A DNA stretch of 64,000 nt from an uncultured Spirochaetales bacterium (GTDB taxonomy: Bacteria; Spirochaetota; Spirochaetia; Sphaerochaetales; Sphaerochaetaceae). Positions 26,820-34,220 of the stretch are shown one piece after another. The notes beneath the pieces are model-generated. The model had not been told where the DNA came from. It ran no database searches and saw nothing but the letters and a program-made list of their open reading frames with translations. How positions within the stretch are numbered: the first letter of the stretch is position 1; the number at the start of each line of letters is the position of its first letter. The stretch is taken from contig CALXYO010000004.1 of assembly GCA_944393005.1 (NCBI GenBank), positions 97,898 through 161,897 on the forward strand, given 5' to 3'. Made by a program: the position numbers and the translations under genes.

Positions 26820-28118
26820 ATGAATGAACTTGCTAAAGGTCTGAATGAGGTGCTTGACACAAGCATCGCCGGTGCCTTCCTTTCACAGGTGGGCAGGAGA
26901 ATGTACTTCCCGAAGGGAATCGTTGCCCAGAGTGATGAGGCCAAACAGAAGGCTGACAGATATAATGCGACAGTGGGTCTTGCGACCAGCAAGGGCCAGC
27001 CGATGCATCTTGTGGATATCATGGATTTCTACAAGGACGGTGTTTTCAAACCCTCCGATATCTTCAACTATGCTCCCGGCGGCGGCGACAAGACACTCAG
27101 GGCGATCTGGAAGGAGGAGATTCTCAGGAAGAATCCGTCTCTCATGGGCACTCTTTTCTCACAGCCTCTCGTGACGGCAGGTCTCACTCATGCCATCAGC
27201 CTGTGTGCGACGCTTTTCTTCGATGAAGGAGACACTCTGGTTCTTCCCGATCTTTTCTGGGACAACTATGACCTCATATTCCGCGAGCTCAGGGGCTGCG
27301 GCATAAAGACATTCAGGTTCTTCAGCGAAGGCAGGTTCAACAGCACGGGCATGAAGGATGCGCTCATGAGCTGTGAAGGAGACACTGTCAGAATCCTTCT
27401 CAACTTCCCGAACAATCCTACCGGTTATACTCCAAGTGAAAATGAGATGAATGAACTCGTATCTGCTCTTGTGGCCGTTGCGGATTCAGGAAAGAAAATT
27501 CTCGTCATCTGCGATGATGCCTATTATGGTCTTTTCTTCGAGGAGGATATCGCAAAGGAAAGCCTTTTCGCCCGCATCGCCCATATTCATGACAATATAT
27601 TTGCAGTCAAGGGTGATGCCGCAACCAAGGAAGACATGGTATGGGGCTTCAGGATCGGATTCATCTCATATGCCTCGAAGGGCTTCAATGAAGAGCACAT
27701 TGACGCTCTTGTGAAAAAGACCCTGGGTGCGATCCGCTGTACGGTCTCCAACTGCGACAGACCGGGTCAGTCAATGCTGGTGAAGGCCTACACGGATGGA
27801 AAGAACGTTGAAAAGGACAAGGCGGCGACCAGCCGTGAGATGGAGATGCGCTACAGGACTATCCGAAAGGCTGTGAAGAAGTGGGAGTCAAGCAGTCTCC
27901 TCAGAGCCTATCCTTTCAATTCCGGTTACTTCATGGCTTTCGATACCGCGGAACACAGCGCAGAGGAGCTGAGAGTCTATCTTCTGGACAAATACGGTAT
28001 CGGAACGATAAACATCATGGACAGGACTCTGCGCCTTGCATACTGCTCTGTCGAGAATGAGAATCTTGAGGATCTGGTCGATACGATCTTCAAAGCGGCA
28101 GGAGAGATATGGAGCTGA
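26820..28118 (+). CDS. PLP-dependent class I/II aminotransferase
   Basis: Fold-type I pyridoxal-phosphate enzyme, 432 residues. Substrate-side glycines and PLP-phosphate region at TAGLTHAISL; NFPNNPTGY is the conserved aminotransferase motif; ICDDAYYG holds the Asp and Tyr contacting PLP; the Schiff-base lysine is likely in DAATKE, followed by WGFRIGF with the carboxylate-binding Arg. The ATG follows CAGGAG. It overlaps the ModE-type gene by 10 nt. The group is common in spirochaetes and gut anaerobes, but the amino acid used is not known. Confidence 0.87.
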   Translation: MNELAKGLNEVLDTSIAGAFLSQVGRRMYFPKGIVAQSDEAKQKADRYNATVGLATSKGQPMHLVDIMDFYKDGVFKPSDIFNYAPGGGDKTLRAIWKEEILRKNPSLMGTLFSQPLVTAGLTHAISLCATLFFDEGDTLVLPDLFWDNYDLIFRELRGCGIKTFRFFSEGRFNSTGMKDALMSCEGDTVRILLNFPNNPTGYTPSENEMNELVSALVAVADSGKKILVICDDAYYGLFFEEDIAKESLFARIAHIHDNIFAVKGDAATKEDMVWGFRIGFISYASKGFNEEHIDALVKKTLGAIRCTVSNCDRPGQSMLVKAYTDGKNVEKDKAATSREMEMRYRTIRKAVKKWESSSLLRAYPFNSGYFMAFDTAEHSAEELRVYLLDKYGIGTINIMDRTLRLAYCSVENENLEDLVDTIFKAAGEIWS

Positions 28119-28477
28119 AGACGAAATTCTATCTGGTCGATGAGAATGGCGAAAAGTTCATGGGTGTGGGCGTGCTGTGGCTGCTTGAGAAAGTGGGCGA
28201 GATGGGAAGTCTGCGCAAGGCGGCTGCCAGCATGTCGGTTTCCTACACCAAGGCTTACAACATGATCAGAAGACTGGAGGAACAGCTGGGGGTGGAGGTG
28301 CTGGAGCGCCGTAAAGGCGGTTCCAGCCGTGACGGTGCGAGCCTTACACCTTTTGCCGTGAATTTCGTGAAAATTTATTCTGACTTCCAGAAAGAAGCAA
28401 AAGAATGTGTTAAGATACCTTATGAGAAATTCTCTGAGCTCTTGATAAAACAAATGGAGGAATACAAGAATGGGTGA
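28109..28477 (+). CDS. ModE-type winged-helix regulator
   Basis: LysR/ModE-like DNA-binding domain without the molybdate-binding (TOBE) domains. Residues ~20-85 contain the winged HTH (GVLWLLEKVGEMGSLRKAAAS, then SYTKAYNMIRRLEEQLG and VLERRKGGSSRDGASLT), which closely follows the ModE N-terminal pattern. 122 residues in total. Co-translated with the aminotransferase upstream (10-nt overlap) and pfkA downstream (8-nt overlap). Such stand-alone ModE_N proteins may respond to another protein or ligand; a molybdenum link is only suggested by the molybdo-enzyme-like operon 5 kb away. Confidence 0.82.
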   Translation: MELKTKFYLVDENGEKFMGVGVLWLLEKVGEMGSLRKAAASMSVSYTKAYNMIRRLEEQLGVEVLERRKGGSSRDGASLTPFAVNFVKIYSDFQKEAKECVKIPYEKFSELLIKQMEEYKNG

Positions 28478-29795
28478 TCGTCTTTATGATTTCGATATTG
28501 AAACTCTCGGAGAAGCCAAGCTTCAGTCCCCGATCCGCATGAGCAAGAGCGGCGGCGACGGTATGGCGGATTATGTCAATGACAGCGACAAGGTGCTTTA
28601 TTCAATCGATACAGAGGTTGTGGACGGCAGAAGACAGCCGGTGCACGAGGATGCGATGGAAGTCGCAGGTCCCAGAGAGAAAATCTACTTCAATCCCAGC
28701 CATGTCCATGCCGCAATCTGCACCTGCGGCGGCATCTGCCCGGGGCTGAACAATGTCATCAGGGCAGTCGTGCGCTGTTTCTGGTACCGCTACGGTGTAA
28801 GGAGGATCTCCGGCATCCAGTACGGTTACCTCGGACTGCTGGAGAATTCGGCATGGCCGCTCATCCCTCTTGATCCGGATGTCGTTGACGACATACAGGA
28901 GAAGGGCGGTACGATCCTCGGTTCCGCACGCGGTGGCGGAAAGCAGGTCGAGGAGATTGTCGACTCGCTTGAGAGACTTAATATAAACATCCTCATCACG
29001 ATCGGCGGTGATGGTACTCTGCGCGGTGCCTATGACATCGGTGAGGAGATAAATAAGCGCGGTCTCAAGATCGCAGTTGTCGGTGTCCCGAAGACAATCG
29101 ACAACGATCTCAGCTTCATTGATTCTTCCTTCGGTTTCGACACTGCCGTGACATCAGCAGTTCCATCAGTTCGTGGTGCGCATGTCGAGGCGAAGAACTC
29201 GATCAACGGAATCGGCCTTGTAAAGGTCATGGGACGCGAGTCTGGTTTCATTGCCGCACATACATCCCTTGCCCAGTCTGACGTGAACTTCTGCCTGATC
29301 CCTGAAAGTCCGTTCGATCTTGACGGTCCCAACGGCCTGCTTGAGAATCTCAAGAGAAGAATACTTGAGCGCGGACATGCAGTCATTCTCGTTGCCGAAG
29401 GTGCAGGACAGGAATTCGCGCCTCCTACAGGAGAGACCGATGCATCAGGAAACATCAAGTATCATGACATCGGAATATTCCTCAAGGAGAGGATTAAGCA
29501 GTATTTCAAAGATGAGGGAATTCCCACATCCGTAAAGTATATTGACCCTTCCTACATCATACGCTCTGCCCCTGCCAACAGCTATGACTCAATTTACTGC
29601 GCACGTCTCGGCGCACATGCCGTCCATGCCGCAATGGCCGGCAAGACAAGATGTCTTGTCAGCCGCGTGAACAATCAGTTTGTATATCTGCCGATCAAGC
29701 AGGCTGTATCCAAGAGAAGCCATGTGGATATCGAGGGCTCTCTTTGGAGAGATGTTCTTGAGAATACAAGACAGCCATTCAGCATGAAGAACTGA
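28470..29795 (+). CDS. pfkA: 6-phosphofructokinase
   Basis: Phosphorylates fructose 6-phosphate in glycolysis. 441 residues, the long form common in spirochaetes. Key motifs: GGICPGLNNVIR near residue 80; TIGGDGTLRGA; PKTIDNDL; VMGRESGF; VAEGAGQE. The GGDG glycine usually marks ATP use, where PPi enzymes have GGDD, while PKTID is shared with PPi-type and plant/protist ATP enzymes. ATP is therefore the more likely donor but not certain. AATGGAGG precedes the ATG, which overlaps the ModE-type stop. A strong terminator follows. Confidence 0.9.
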   Translation: MGDRLYDFDIETLGEAKLQSPIRMSKSGGDGMADYVNDSDKVLYSIDTEVVDGRRQPVHEDAMEVAGPREKIYFNPSHVHAAICTCGGICPGLNNVIRAVVRCFWYRYGVRRISGIQYGYLGLLENSAWPLIPLDPDVVDDIQEKGGTILGSARGGGKQVEEIVDSLERLNINILITIGGDGTLRGAYDIGEEINKRGLKIAVVGVPKTIDNDLSFIDSSFGFDTAVTSAVPSVRGAHVEAKNSINGIGLVKVMGRESGFIAAHTSLAQSDVNFCLIPESPFDLDGPNGLLENLKRRILERGHAVILVAEGAGQEFAPPTGETDASGNIKYHDIGIFLKERIKQYFKDEGIPTSVKYIDPSYIIRSAPANSYDSIYCARLGAHAVHAAMAGKTRCLVSRVNNQFVYLPIKQAVSKRSHVDIEGSLWRDVLENTRQPFSMKN

Positions 29796-29822
29796 TAAGA
29801 CACAAACCATAATATTCCATCC

Positions 29823-29854
29823 ATGCCGGGTATCGATTGACCCGGCATTTTTTT
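29823..29854 (+). terminator. Rho-independent terminator after pfkA
   Basis: ATGCCGGGT (29823-29831) pairs perfectly with ACCCGGCAT (29840-29848), followed by a run of seven T. Confidence 0.93.
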
Positions 29855-29975
29855 AAAAAGTTCGTTAATTTTACAAAGATTTTATAAAATTAATAAAAGC
29901 TTATATTATATATAAATAGCTAATAAGGGTACGGGAAAATCAATGAAAATAAGAGCTTGTTCGCATAAAAAAAAG

Positions 29976-29993
29976 AAATTTGTATACAAATTT
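29976..29993. promoter_or_regulatory. 18-bp perfect palindrome upstream of the sRNA promoter
   Basis: AAATTTGTATACAAATTT is a perfect palindrome ending 12 bp before the -35 box of the candidate small RNA. Its TTGTATACAA core resembles operators of HutC/TreR-subfamily GntR regulators. The cognate protein is not in the window. Confidence 0.45.
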
Positions 29994-30005
29994 TTAAAAA
30001 GTATA

Positions 30006-30034
30006 TTGACATAAAATTCGTATTCTATTATTGT
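30006..30034 (+). promoter_or_regulatory. Promoter of the candidate small RNA
   Basis: TTGACA (30006-30011), exactly 17 bp, then TATTGT (30029-30034). A perfect -35 box in a 990-nt gene-free region; the predicted start is near 30041. Confidence 0.75.
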
Positions 30035-30040
30035 TAGGCC

Positions 30041-30137
30041 ATAACACAGAGGAAACAACAAGTTTCCGATTAAAAATTTACCTCCTTTTGTTCCCCTACA
30101 GCGGTTTACCTCCTTTTTTCCGCTAGGGGTTTTTTTT
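30041..30137 (+). ncRNA. Candidate small RNA with two anti-Shine-Dalgarno motifs
   Basis: A ~97-nt transcription unit with no reading frame. Order: 5' hairpin (GGAAAC 30051-30056 with GTTTCC 30062-30067); single-stranded linker holding TTTACCTCCTTTT (30077-30089); terminator hairpin whose arms CCCCTA+GCGG and CCGCTAGGGG (30093-30104, 30120-30129) enclose a second identical TTTACCTCCTTTT (30105-30117) in the loop; then eight T. The shared ACCTCCTTT equals the 3' tail of 16S rRNA, so the RNA could pair with ribosome-binding sites. The opposite strand shows AAGGAGGT twice but no start codon follows, so an RBS reading is not supported. The family is not one I recognise. Confidence 0.65.
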
Positions 30138-30706
30138 ATTATCTACGGGTTTTCTGAATTATTGGTTTTGTAATTGATTGACTTGTAAGTAGTTCGCTCT
30201 GAACTATATGCTTGCGTTATGGTTCTGAAGTTACTGGAAAACGGTTATTTAACCCTAAATTTAACCTGATATGATTAAGAAACAATGGTTTTGCTGAAAT
30301 TGATTTGTTTGATTTCTGTTCCAATCTTCAGAGAAAAGGAGTCTCAGGTAATAATATCAATGACATGTTTTATAAGAAAGATAAATGAATTTTTCTAGTA
30401 ACCGGTTTTATTCTATTTTGTAGACAGGTTGGACACCAAGCCGAACAGGGGCGAGTCCTTGCCGAAGAGCCGGAGGCTGCCTCCGGCAATTTCTTTGTAA
30501 GGTTTTTTATCCTGTCACTTAATATTGGTGAAATCTCTGTTGCAGGTATTTAAGAATTCACAAGTTATAGAACAAACTTAAAATTACGTTTGTGAGTTAG
30601 TTCATACTAATATTAATAATGTTTTTTACTATTGGATGTTTTGCATTTATCATAATGATCTGCTGAAATAAAAATGGCGATTTATGTAAATATTTGGAGA
30701 TTTCTG
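30138..30706. other. Gene-free stretch, one possible structured RNA or terminator
   Basis: About 570 nt with no supported coding sequence. Most is AT-rich. At 30424-30500 a GC-rich island can form short hairpins (GGCGA/TTGCC around 30450-30463) and a strong one (GCCGGAG with CTCCGGC, 30469-30487) followed by a weak T-rich tail. This could be a terminator or a small structured RNA; no known riboswitch consensus was recognised. Confidence 0.35.
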
Positions 30707-30735
30707 TTGACATTGCATTGATGTTTGCATATGCT
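30707..30735 (+). promoter_or_regulatory. Promoter of the feo operon
   Basis: TTGACA (30707-30712), 17-bp spacer, TATGCT (30730-30735). Predicted start near 30742, about 45 nt before the first feoA start codon. Confidence 0.75.
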
Positions 30736-30749
30736 AACTTGCGTAAATG

Positions 30750-30771
30750 ATAGTTAGTGATTGCTAACTAT
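30750..30771. promoter_or_regulatory. DtxR-like palindromic operator for feo
   Basis: ATAGTTAG and CTAACTAT form a perfect 8-bp inverted repeat with a 6-nt centre, just downstream of the feo start site. GTTAG/CTAAC half-sites are typical of iron or manganese regulators of the DtxR/IdeR/MntR family. A further CTAAC at 30734-30738 could form a second overlapping dyad with the GTTAG at 30753. Confidence 0.6.
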
Positions 30772-30786
30772 CTTTCAAGGAGCTTT

Positions 30787-31005
30787 ATGATGCCGCTGAC
30801 ATTAATGCAGGTTGGAGAAAAGGGAATCATCCGCAAGGTAAGCGGAGGGGAAGATACCAGAAGGTATCTTGGTAATCTGGGCTTTGTCTCACAGGCTTCA
30901 CTCGAAGTCGTCAATAAGCTGAATGAAAATGTGATAGTCAGCATCTGCGGCAGCCGCATAGCACTCAATGCTGACATGGCAAGACATATCATGGTCAATA
31001 TTTAG
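30787..31005 (+). CDS. feoA: FeoA domain protein (first copy)
   Basis: Small SH3-like cytosolic protein that supports FeoB-mediated ferrous iron uptake. 72 residues from ATG 30787 (a second ATG follows at 30790); AAGGAG lies just upstream. The frame could extend to a GTG at 30757, but that lies inside the operator and is rejected. Typical FeoA features: GEKGIIRKVSGG, RRYLGNLGF, VNKLNENVIVSICGSRIAL, and DMARHIMV at the end. First gene of the iron operon and the first of two tandem FeoA copies. Confidence 0.88.
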   Translation: MMPLTLMQVGEKGIIRKVSGGEDTRRYLGNLGFVSQASLEVVNKLNENVIVSICGSRIALNADMARHIMVNI

Positions 31006-31016
31006 GAGATGGAAAT

Positions 31017-31247
31017 ATGAAACTTGGAGATGCTCAGATCGGAAGTACGGTGCGCATTCTGTCCATTGACGGTGATGCCGCCTACAAAAGACGCATTATG
31101 GACATGGGACTTACGAAGGGGACAGTACTTTATATAAGGAAGGTCGCTCCTCTTGGGGATCCTGTTGAGATCACCGTACGCGGTTACGAACTTTCTGTCA
31201 GAAAGGCTGATGCAGCCTGTGTTGAAGTTGAGGAGGTGAGGAAATGA
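31017..31247 (+). CDS. feoA: FeoA domain protein (second copy)
   Basis: Second FeoA, 76 residues, only distantly like the first copy. Features: GSTVRILSIDGDAAYKRRIMDMGL, TKGTVLYIRKVAPLGDPVEITVRGYELSVRK, the classic FeoA fold sequence. It begins 11 nt after the first feoA with TAGGAGATGG upstream and overlaps feoB by 4 nt. This copy matches the core FeoA consensus better and probably contacts FeoB. Confidence 0.92.
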   Translation: MKLGDAQIGSTVRILSIDGDAAYKRRIMDMGLTKGTVLYIRKVAPLGDPVEITVRGYELSVRKADAACVEVEEVRK

Positions 31248-33439
31248 AGCTGAAGTTTGCTCTTGCAGGAAATCCGAACTGCGGAAAGACTACAATGTTC
31301 AACGCCCTTACTGGCGCAAACCAGTATGTGGGTAACTGGCCCGGTGTAACGGTTGAGAAGAAGGAAGGCCGCCTCAGAGACAGGAAAAGGGGTGATGAGA
31401 TCATCATAACCGATCTTCCTGGCATTTATTCACTCAGCCCATATACTCTTGAGGAAGTAGTTTCAAGAAATTATCTTCTTGATGAGAATCCTGATGTGAT
31501 CATTGATCTTGTCGATGCCACCAACATTGAAAGGAATCTTTATCTGACAACCCAGCTGATAGAGACAGGAATTCCTGTGGTGATTGCGCTCAACATGTCA
31601 GACCTTGTTGAGAAAAGAGGTCTTAAGATTGATGTTAAGAGACTCTCGATGCTGCTGAACTGTCCTGTTATTGAGACTTCTGCTCTCAAGAAGACAGGTC
31701 TTGATGCACTGATTGATGAAGCGGTCAGAACAGCTCACAGAAAAGAAGCAGATCTTGCCCGTGATATTTTCTCTGCTGATATCGAAACTTCTGTGTCAAA
31801 GGTAGAGTCTCTGCTTGAGAATGTTCCAGCAGAGAAGAAGAGATGGTATGCCGTCAAGGTGCTTGAAAATGATTCAAAGGTTGTCCCTTCCCTTTCTCTC
31901 CCGTCTTCCGTGCTGTCAGCTGTGAATGAGGAGAGAAAGCTCATCGAAGAAAAGAAGGATGACGACATTGAGTCCGTCATAACCGATGAACGCTATAAAT
32001 ACATTCAGAAAATTATTTCCACGACAGTCAAAAAATCAGGAAACAAGCTTTCCGTTTCCGACAGAATAGACAGTGTGGTGACGAACAGAATACTCGGTAT
32101 CCCGATATTCATTGCAGTTATGTTCGTTGTTTACTATATTTCAGTCACAACGGTCGGAACATGGGTCACTGACTGGACAAACGATACATTCGGCGGCTGG
32201 ATTGGAGGAGTGTTCTCATCCATGCTTGGAGCCATAGGCGCAGGAGAAGTCGTCACAAGTCTTGTTGTCGACGGTATCATAGGGGGCCTTGTCGCCGTAC
32301 TCGGTTTCGTTCCGCAGATGGCAATACTTTTCCTCTTCCTCTCAATTCTTGAAGACTGCGGTTACATGGTGCGAATCGCATTCGTCATGGACAGGGTGTT
32401 CCGTCATTTCGGCCTGTCAGGCAAAAGCTTCATCCCTCTGCTCATATCATCCGGCTGCGGAATTCCCGGCATCATGGCAAGCAGAACGATTGAACAGGAT
32501 AATGACAGAAGACTCACAATCATGACTGCAACATTCATTCCTTGCGGTGCAAAGCTTCCTGTAATTTCGCTCATGGCGGGTGTCATAGGAGGTGCCTTGA
32601 TGGGTTACGAGGAATCAGCATGGGTCGCTCCTCTTACATACTTCATGGGAATTGCTGCTGTCCTGGTAAGTGCCATAATCCTCAAAAAGACAAAGCCTTT
32701 CTCAGGAAAGCCTGCGCCTTTCGTTATGGAGCTTCCGGCATATCATATACCGTCAGTAAGGACAGTCCTGCTTCATGTATGGGAGCGTCTGAAGGGCTTC
32801 ATCATCAAGGCCGGTACGATTCTCTTCCTCGCCTGTGTTGTCATGTGGTTCCTCGGCGGGTTCGGATTCGGACCTGATGGATTCGGTATGGTAGACTCCG
32901 ATGATTCCCTGCTGGCTGTTATCGGAAATGTGATCGCTCCTGTTTTCGCCCCTCTCGGGTTCGGTCAGTGGCAGCCTGTTGCAGCTTCTCTTTCCGGTTT
33001 CACCGCAAAAGAAGCGATTGTATCGACAATGGGTGTTCTTGCAAGCGTTGCCGGCGATGTGGAGGATGCCGGGGTCGTGGCTCCTGCAGTTGCTCAGTGG
33101 TTCACTGTGAATGGTGCTCCGAGTGCTCTTGCCGCCTTCTGCTTCCTGATGTTCAATCTGCTTGACTCTCCATGTCTTGCAGCCATTGCGACTATGGCAC
33201 AGCAGCTTCAGAGCAGGAAGTGGTTCTGGTTCGCAATTCTCTTCCAGAATATCTTCGCATACATCTCAACCATGATCGTCTTCCAGATCGGGCGGCTGAT
33301 CATATACGGAACATTCTCATTCGCAACGGCACTTGCCTTCGTCTTCCTTGCCGTAATGCTTTATGCGCTTTTCAGAAAGGATCCATACAGGGAATTGAAG
33401 AGCTACAGCAAGAGAAGCGTTGAAGCCGCAAGCGCCTGA
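31244..33439 (+). CDS. feoB: Ferrous iron transporter FeoB
   Basis: GTP-dependent Fe(II) permease of the inner membrane. N-terminal G domain: G1 GNPNCGKTT (9-17), G2 around NWPGVTVEKKEG, G3 DLPGIYSLSP, G4 NMSD. The membrane part holds two Gate motifs with GCGIPGIMASR and LFQNIFAYIS regions and a conserved LLISSGCGIPG Cys. 731 residues is normal. The start overlaps feoA2. Central member of the operon controlled by the DtxR-like site. Confidence 0.96.
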   Translation: MKLKFALAGNPNCGKTTMFNALTGANQYVGNWPGVTVEKKEGRLRDRKRGDEIIITDLPGIYSLSPYTLEEVVSRNYLLDENPDVIIDLVDATNIERNLYLTTQLIETGIPVVIALNMSDLVEKRGLKIDVKRLSMLLNCPVIETSALKKTGLDALIDEAVRTAHRKEADLARDIFSADIETSVSKVESLLENVPAEKKRWYAVKVLENDSKVVPSLSLPSSVLSAVNEERKLIEEKKDDDIESVITDERYKYIQKIISTTVKKSGNKLSVSDRIDSVVTNRILGIPIFIAVMFVVYYISVTTVGTWVTDWTNDTFGGWIGGVFSSMLGAIGAGEVVTSLVVDGIIGGLVAVLGFVPQMAILFLFLSILEDCGYMVRIAFVMDRVFRHFGLSGKSFIPLLISSGCGIPGIMASRTIEQDNDRRLTIMTATFIPCGAKLPVISLMAGVIGGALMGYEESAWVAPLTYFMGIAAVLVSAIILKKTKPFSGKPAPFVMELPAYHIPSVRTVLLHVWERLKGFIIKAGTILFLACVVMWFLGGFGFGPDGFGMVDSDDSLLAVIGNVIAPVFAPLGFGQWQPVAASLSGFTAKEAIVSTMGVLASVAGDVEDAGVVAPAVAQWFTVNGAPSALAAFCFLMFNLLDSPCLAAIATMAQQLQSRKWFWFAILFQNIFAYISTMIVFQIGRLIIYGTFSFATALAFVFLAVMLYALFRKDPYRELKSYSKRSVEAASA

Positions 33440-33447
33440 GGTGAGCC

Positions 33448-33630
33448 ATGGCTGATATTCTGATACTGGCTTTCGTCGCCATCTGGGCGGCGGCGGTCAT
33501 AAGAAAACTGATAAAAGACAGGAAAAACGGCAGATGCACAGGGTGTGCAGGAGGTTCCTGCTCATCCTGCCACGGCTGTGACAGTGCCTATATAGATGAG
33601 CTGATCGCAAAGGCCAGGGAAGAGAAGTGA
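33448..33630 (+). CDS. FeoB-associated Cys-rich membrane protein
   Basis: 60-residue protein with one N-terminal membrane helix (ILILAFVAIWAAAVI), a basic stretch and the cluster CTGCAGGSCSSCHGC with five cysteines, matching the FeoB-associated Cys-rich family found downstream of feoB in many anaerobes. It may bind iron delivered by FeoB; this is unproven. GAGGTGAGCC precedes the ATG. Its stop overlaps the next small gene by one base. Confidence 0.87.
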   Translation: MADILILAFVAIWAAAVIRKLIKDRKNGRCTGCAGGSCSSCHGCDSAYIDELIAKAREEK

Positions 33631-33749
33631 TGGGTGATTCTACAGGTTCTATGTTCATTTTCTTCCTGATAATCATAGCGGTCTATGTTGCAGGTGCAAC
33701 GATCTATACGGTTATTGAAAAAATTAGGAAGAAGAGGAGAGAAAAATGA
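33630..33749 (+). CDS. 39-residue small membrane protein in feo operon
   Basis: A short frame not long enough for routine ORF lists. It starts on the last base of the preceding stop (TGATG) and its stop overlaps the next start (ATGA). Product: MGDSTGSM, one hydrophobic helix (FIFFLIIIAVYVAGATIYTVI), then a very basic tail (EKIRKKRREK). The interlocked starts and stops on both sides and the clean helix support it as a real gene. Positive-inside topology puts the C-terminus in the cytoplasm. Function unknown; probably an accessory to FeoB. Confidence 0.75.
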   Translation: MGDSTGSMFIFFLIIIAVYVAGATIYTVIEKIRKKRREK

Positions 33750-34111
33750 CTGATATCATCATACTTCTGATTGTTGCAGTGCTTATGATCCTTGCAGCAA
33801 GAGGTGCATCAAAGCATTTCAAGGGCGAAGGCTCCTGCTGTCAGTCTTCTTCTCCTGTCACGTCCGTGACAGTGAAAAAACTGGATAATGTCACATCCTC
33901 ACTCCGCCTGACTGTCAAAGGCATGCACTGCCAGCACTGCGAAGACAGGGTGAGAAAGGCATTGGACAGTATCGAGGGTGCCGCTGTAAGCAGCATAAAC
34001 CACAATGCAGGTCTTGTGATCCTCTCATGCAACAGGCCGCTTTCGCAGGATCTTCTAAAAAAGGTGATTCAGGCAGAAGGCTATTCTCTTGTGAAGGTTG
34101 AGAGTATCTGA
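33746..34111 (+). CDS. Membrane-anchored HMA metal-binding protein
   Basis: 121 residues: N-terminal membrane helix (IIILLIVAVLMILAARG), a CC pair, then a heavy-metal-associated domain (~52-121) with the metal motif GMHCQHC. The fold is that of copper chaperones and P-type ATPase N-domains. It may bind copper or another soft metal at the membrane, or play the role of the Cys-rich FeoB helper in fused form. The ATG overlaps the 39-residue gene and AGAGGAGAG precedes it. Last gene of the feo operon. Confidence 0.85.
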   Translation: MTDIIILLIVAVLMILAARGASKHFKGEGSCCQSSSPVTSVTVKKLDNVTSSLRLTVKGMHCQHCEDRVRKALDSIEGAAVSSINHNAGLVILSCNRPLSQDLLKKVIQAEGYSLVKVESI

Positions 34112-34145
34112 TTTGCCATTTTTTGTATCCATAGTGTTTTGTTTT

Positions 34146-34177
34146 CTCAGGGCCGGATGATCCGGTCCTGAGATTTT
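34146..34177 (+). terminator. Terminator after the feo operon
   Basis: CTCAGG-G-CCGGAT pairs with ATCCGG-T-CCTGAG (34146-34172, one G-U pair, tight loop), followed by A and four T. Confidence 0.75.
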
Positions 34178-34220
34178 CCCATGTTGACATGAAGAGGAAA
34201 AATGAAGTAGCAGGAAGAAT

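Noticed and set aside
28470..29795. Pyrophosphate-dependent phosphofructokinase
   Set aside because: The donor-site motif is GGDG, not GGDD, so ATP is preferred; PKTID alone does not establish PPi use.
30077..30119. Two AAGGAGGT ribosome sites on the minus strand
   Set aside because: No start codon follows either within range, and the T-run and hairpin give plus-strand transcription; read instead as anti-SD motifs.
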